Shown here: piece by piece, positions 13,696 to 14,675 of the stretch
Layout of the letters: each line of letters opens with the position of its first letter
How positions within the stretch are numbered: the first letter of the stretch is position 1
Assembly: GCA_021791995.1 (NCBI GenBank)
Contig: JAJYVN010000040.1
Location: forward strand, 1 to 14,675
Source: Bacillota bacterium
Lineage (GTDB): Bacteria > Bacillota > Sulfobacillia > RBS10-35 > JAJYVN01
Length of the DNA stretch: 14,675 nucleotides
Direction: 5' to 3'
Notes under the pieces: model-generated
What the model was told of the DNA's origin: nothing
What the model saw: only the letters and a program-made list of their open reading frames with translations
Database searches by the model: none
Program-made: the position numbers and the translations under genes

Positions 13696-14673
13696 ATGCC
13701 AAAATGGACCCCCCCGTTCTGGTATGGGAGCCGGGAGTTTACCGACGGGGACTTGGCATTGGTGATCGATACGGTTAAGCGCTTTGGCAAGCTCGGCTTC
13801 AGTGAAGTGATTGCCACGATCTGTGAGAACCTGGCGTGGAAGGCACCGAATGGACAGCTGAAGGTCAACTCGTGTCGGCAGTTGCTGTTGCAATTGGAGG
13901 CCGCAGGGCTCGTTGAATTGCCGGTGCGGCGCTGGGATGCGTCGCGGACAGCAACATCCGAACGAATGGGGGAACCGCCGCCAAGTCCTGTGGTGCAATG
14001 CACGCTGCGTGCACTGCAACCGGTGCAGGTGGAGCCGGTTCCGCGTGAGGAGGGGCCTGCGTGGAACGCGATGATGGCCAAGTACCACCCGTTGGGGTTT
14101 CGTCGTGCCTTTGGCGCTCAACAAAAGTATTGGATACGTGCCAGCGTTGATGGCGTTCCAACCATTCTCGGAGGGATAATGTTCGCCGCCTCCGCGAAGG
14201 CCTTGGCTGCTCGTGACGCATGGATCGGCTGGTCGCCGCAGGATCGGCAGAAATACCGACCGCGCATTGTCGCGAACAACCGCTACCTCTTGATGCCCCA
14301 AGTGACGGTGCCCCACCTGGCCAGCCACGTTCTCGGACTGACGCTCCGCCGGTTGGGTAACGACTGGAAGCGGCGGTATGGGTATGAGCCCGTAATCGTT
14401 GAGACGTTTGTGGAGCAGCCGTGGCCTGGGACTTGTTACCGCGCGGCGAATTGGATCTGCCTGGGGCGGACGTCCGGACGGGGACGGCAAGATCGAGAGC
14501 ACGCAAGAGCAGTGGCCGTAAAAGTCGTATGGGTGTACCCGATGGTCCGCAATTGGCGTGAGCGGCTCAAGGAACCGCTGGAAGCGCCGACGCAGGCCGA
14601 TGGGGGAGTGCCTCAACTTGCGCCGGAGGAAGCCGCCAACGCTTCCGCGTCGAGCAGTGGCCTGATCGGCTGA
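13696..14673 (+). CDS. druA: DUF4338 / DruA-type protein (Druantia-associated family)
   Basis: From ATG 13696 the protein has 325 residues. AAGGAG lies 11 bases upstream, and an in-frame GTG at 13684 is the alternative start. An N-terminal winged-helix-like block (GFSEVIATICENLAW, NGQLKVNSCRQLLLQLEAAG, residues 34-71) is followed by a variable linker. The DUF4338 core comes next: YHPLGFRRAFGAQQKYWI (130-147), ARDAWIGWSPQDRQK (172-186), VANNRYLLMPQVTVPHLASH (192-211), VLGLTLRRLGNDWKRRYGY (212-230), VIVETFVEQPWPGTCYRAAN (233-252), LGRTSGRGRQDRE (256-268) and VWVYPM (278-283). In Druantia systems this is DruA, which protects against phages together with further subunits. Solitary DUF4338 genes are also common near mobile elements. 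The window ends 2 bases after the stop, so partner genes cannot be seen. Family call firm; defence role inferred. Confidence 0.85.
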   Translation: MPKWTPPFWYGSREFTDGDLALVIDTVKRFGKLGFSEVIATICENLAWKAPNGQLKVNSCRQLLLQLEAAGLVELPVRRWDASRTATSERMGEPPPSPVVQCTLRALQPVQVEPVPREEGPAWNAMMAKYHPLGFRRAFGAQQKYWIRASVDGVPTILGGIMFAASAKALAARDAWIGWSPQDRQKYRPRIVANNRYLLMPQVTVPHLASHVLGLTLRRLGNDWKRRYGYEPVIVETFVEQPWPGTCYRAANWICLGRTSGRGRQDREHARAVAVKVVWVYPMVRNWRERLKEPLEAPTQADGGVPQLAPEEAANASASSSGLIG

Positions 14674-14675
14674 CC

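Noticed and set aside
13482..13778. Plus-strand frame with CPRC...CAAC, zinc-ribbon-like, overlapping the DruA start
   Set aside because: It overlaps the DUF4338 gene out of frame by about 80 bases, and the Cys spacing fits no zinc ribbon I can name. Probably chance.
5998..14675. Duplicate of the tRNA-Arg 3' end as the distal attachment site
   Set aside because: No second copy of the T-arm/acceptor sequence was seen in the window. It may lie beyond the right edge.
1..14675. CRISPR array, rRNA genes or replication origin
   Set aside because: No regularly spaced repeats, rRNA signatures, or iteron or DnaA-box clusters were seen.

Overview
The window is a GC-rich bacterial segment, about 60% GC by eye. 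It looks like a chromosomal core island (an nfeD/SPFH operon and a tRNA cluster) surrounded by mobile-element debris. The phylum cannot be fixed from the sequence. An S-layer-homology (SLH) fragment and a probable exported GH92 mannosidase would suit a Gram-positive-type or otherwise S-layered, high-GC bacterium. Encoded CCA ends on all three tRNAs and a sigma70-type tRNA promoter are plainly bacterial.

Layout. 1-396 (-): 5' part of a membrane-anchored, TadE/TadG-like gene running off the left edge. 441-563 (+): a start-less coding fragment. 675-1791: a complete IS1595/ISXO2-type element with terminal inverted repeats. It abuts a near-perfect palindrome (1795-1820), which itself abuts a truncated group II intron (reverse transcriptase and 5' RNA, minus strand, to 2807). 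3042-3680 (-): C-terminal half of an IS701/IS4-like transposase. 3681-5724 (-): operon nfeD, SPFH protein, unknown gene. 5785-6074 (+): sigma70 promoter and tRNA-Pro(TGG), tRNA-Gly(TCC), tRNA-Arg(TCT). 6137-7927: an insertion sequence with one 488-aa DDE transposase (-), bracketed by a candidate 8-bp target duplication. 8102-8242 (-): the C-terminal end of a tyrosine integrase. With the IS removed, it lies about 250 bp from the tRNA-Arg 3' end, the classic arrangement of an integrated island. 8669-11281 (+): a secreted GH92 alpha-mannosidase with a C-terminal beta-type domain. 11546-11704 (-): a C-terminal SLH fragment cut off next to a decayed IS630 element (11709 to about 13180). That element carries an intact small downstream ORF with a strong ribosome binding site. 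13696-14673 (+): a DUF4338 protein of the DruA type (Druantia anti-phage system, also found as solitary mobile genes).

How it fits together. The nfeD/SPFH operon and the divergent tRNA operon are probably resident genes. The tRNA-Arg 3' end was probably an attachment site. DNA to its right is accessory: integrase stump, surface mannosidase, SLH remnant and DruA-like gene. Repeated insertions (IS1595, group II intron, IS701-like, the DDE IS, IS630) have broken several genes. The items most worth following up are the DruA-type gene at the right edge, the small ORF behind the dead IS630 transposase, the recurrent TTATG-type palindromic or half-site motifs at element boundaries, and two strong hairpins (RBS-occluding at 7838-7901; 17-bp perfect stem at 8436-8474).
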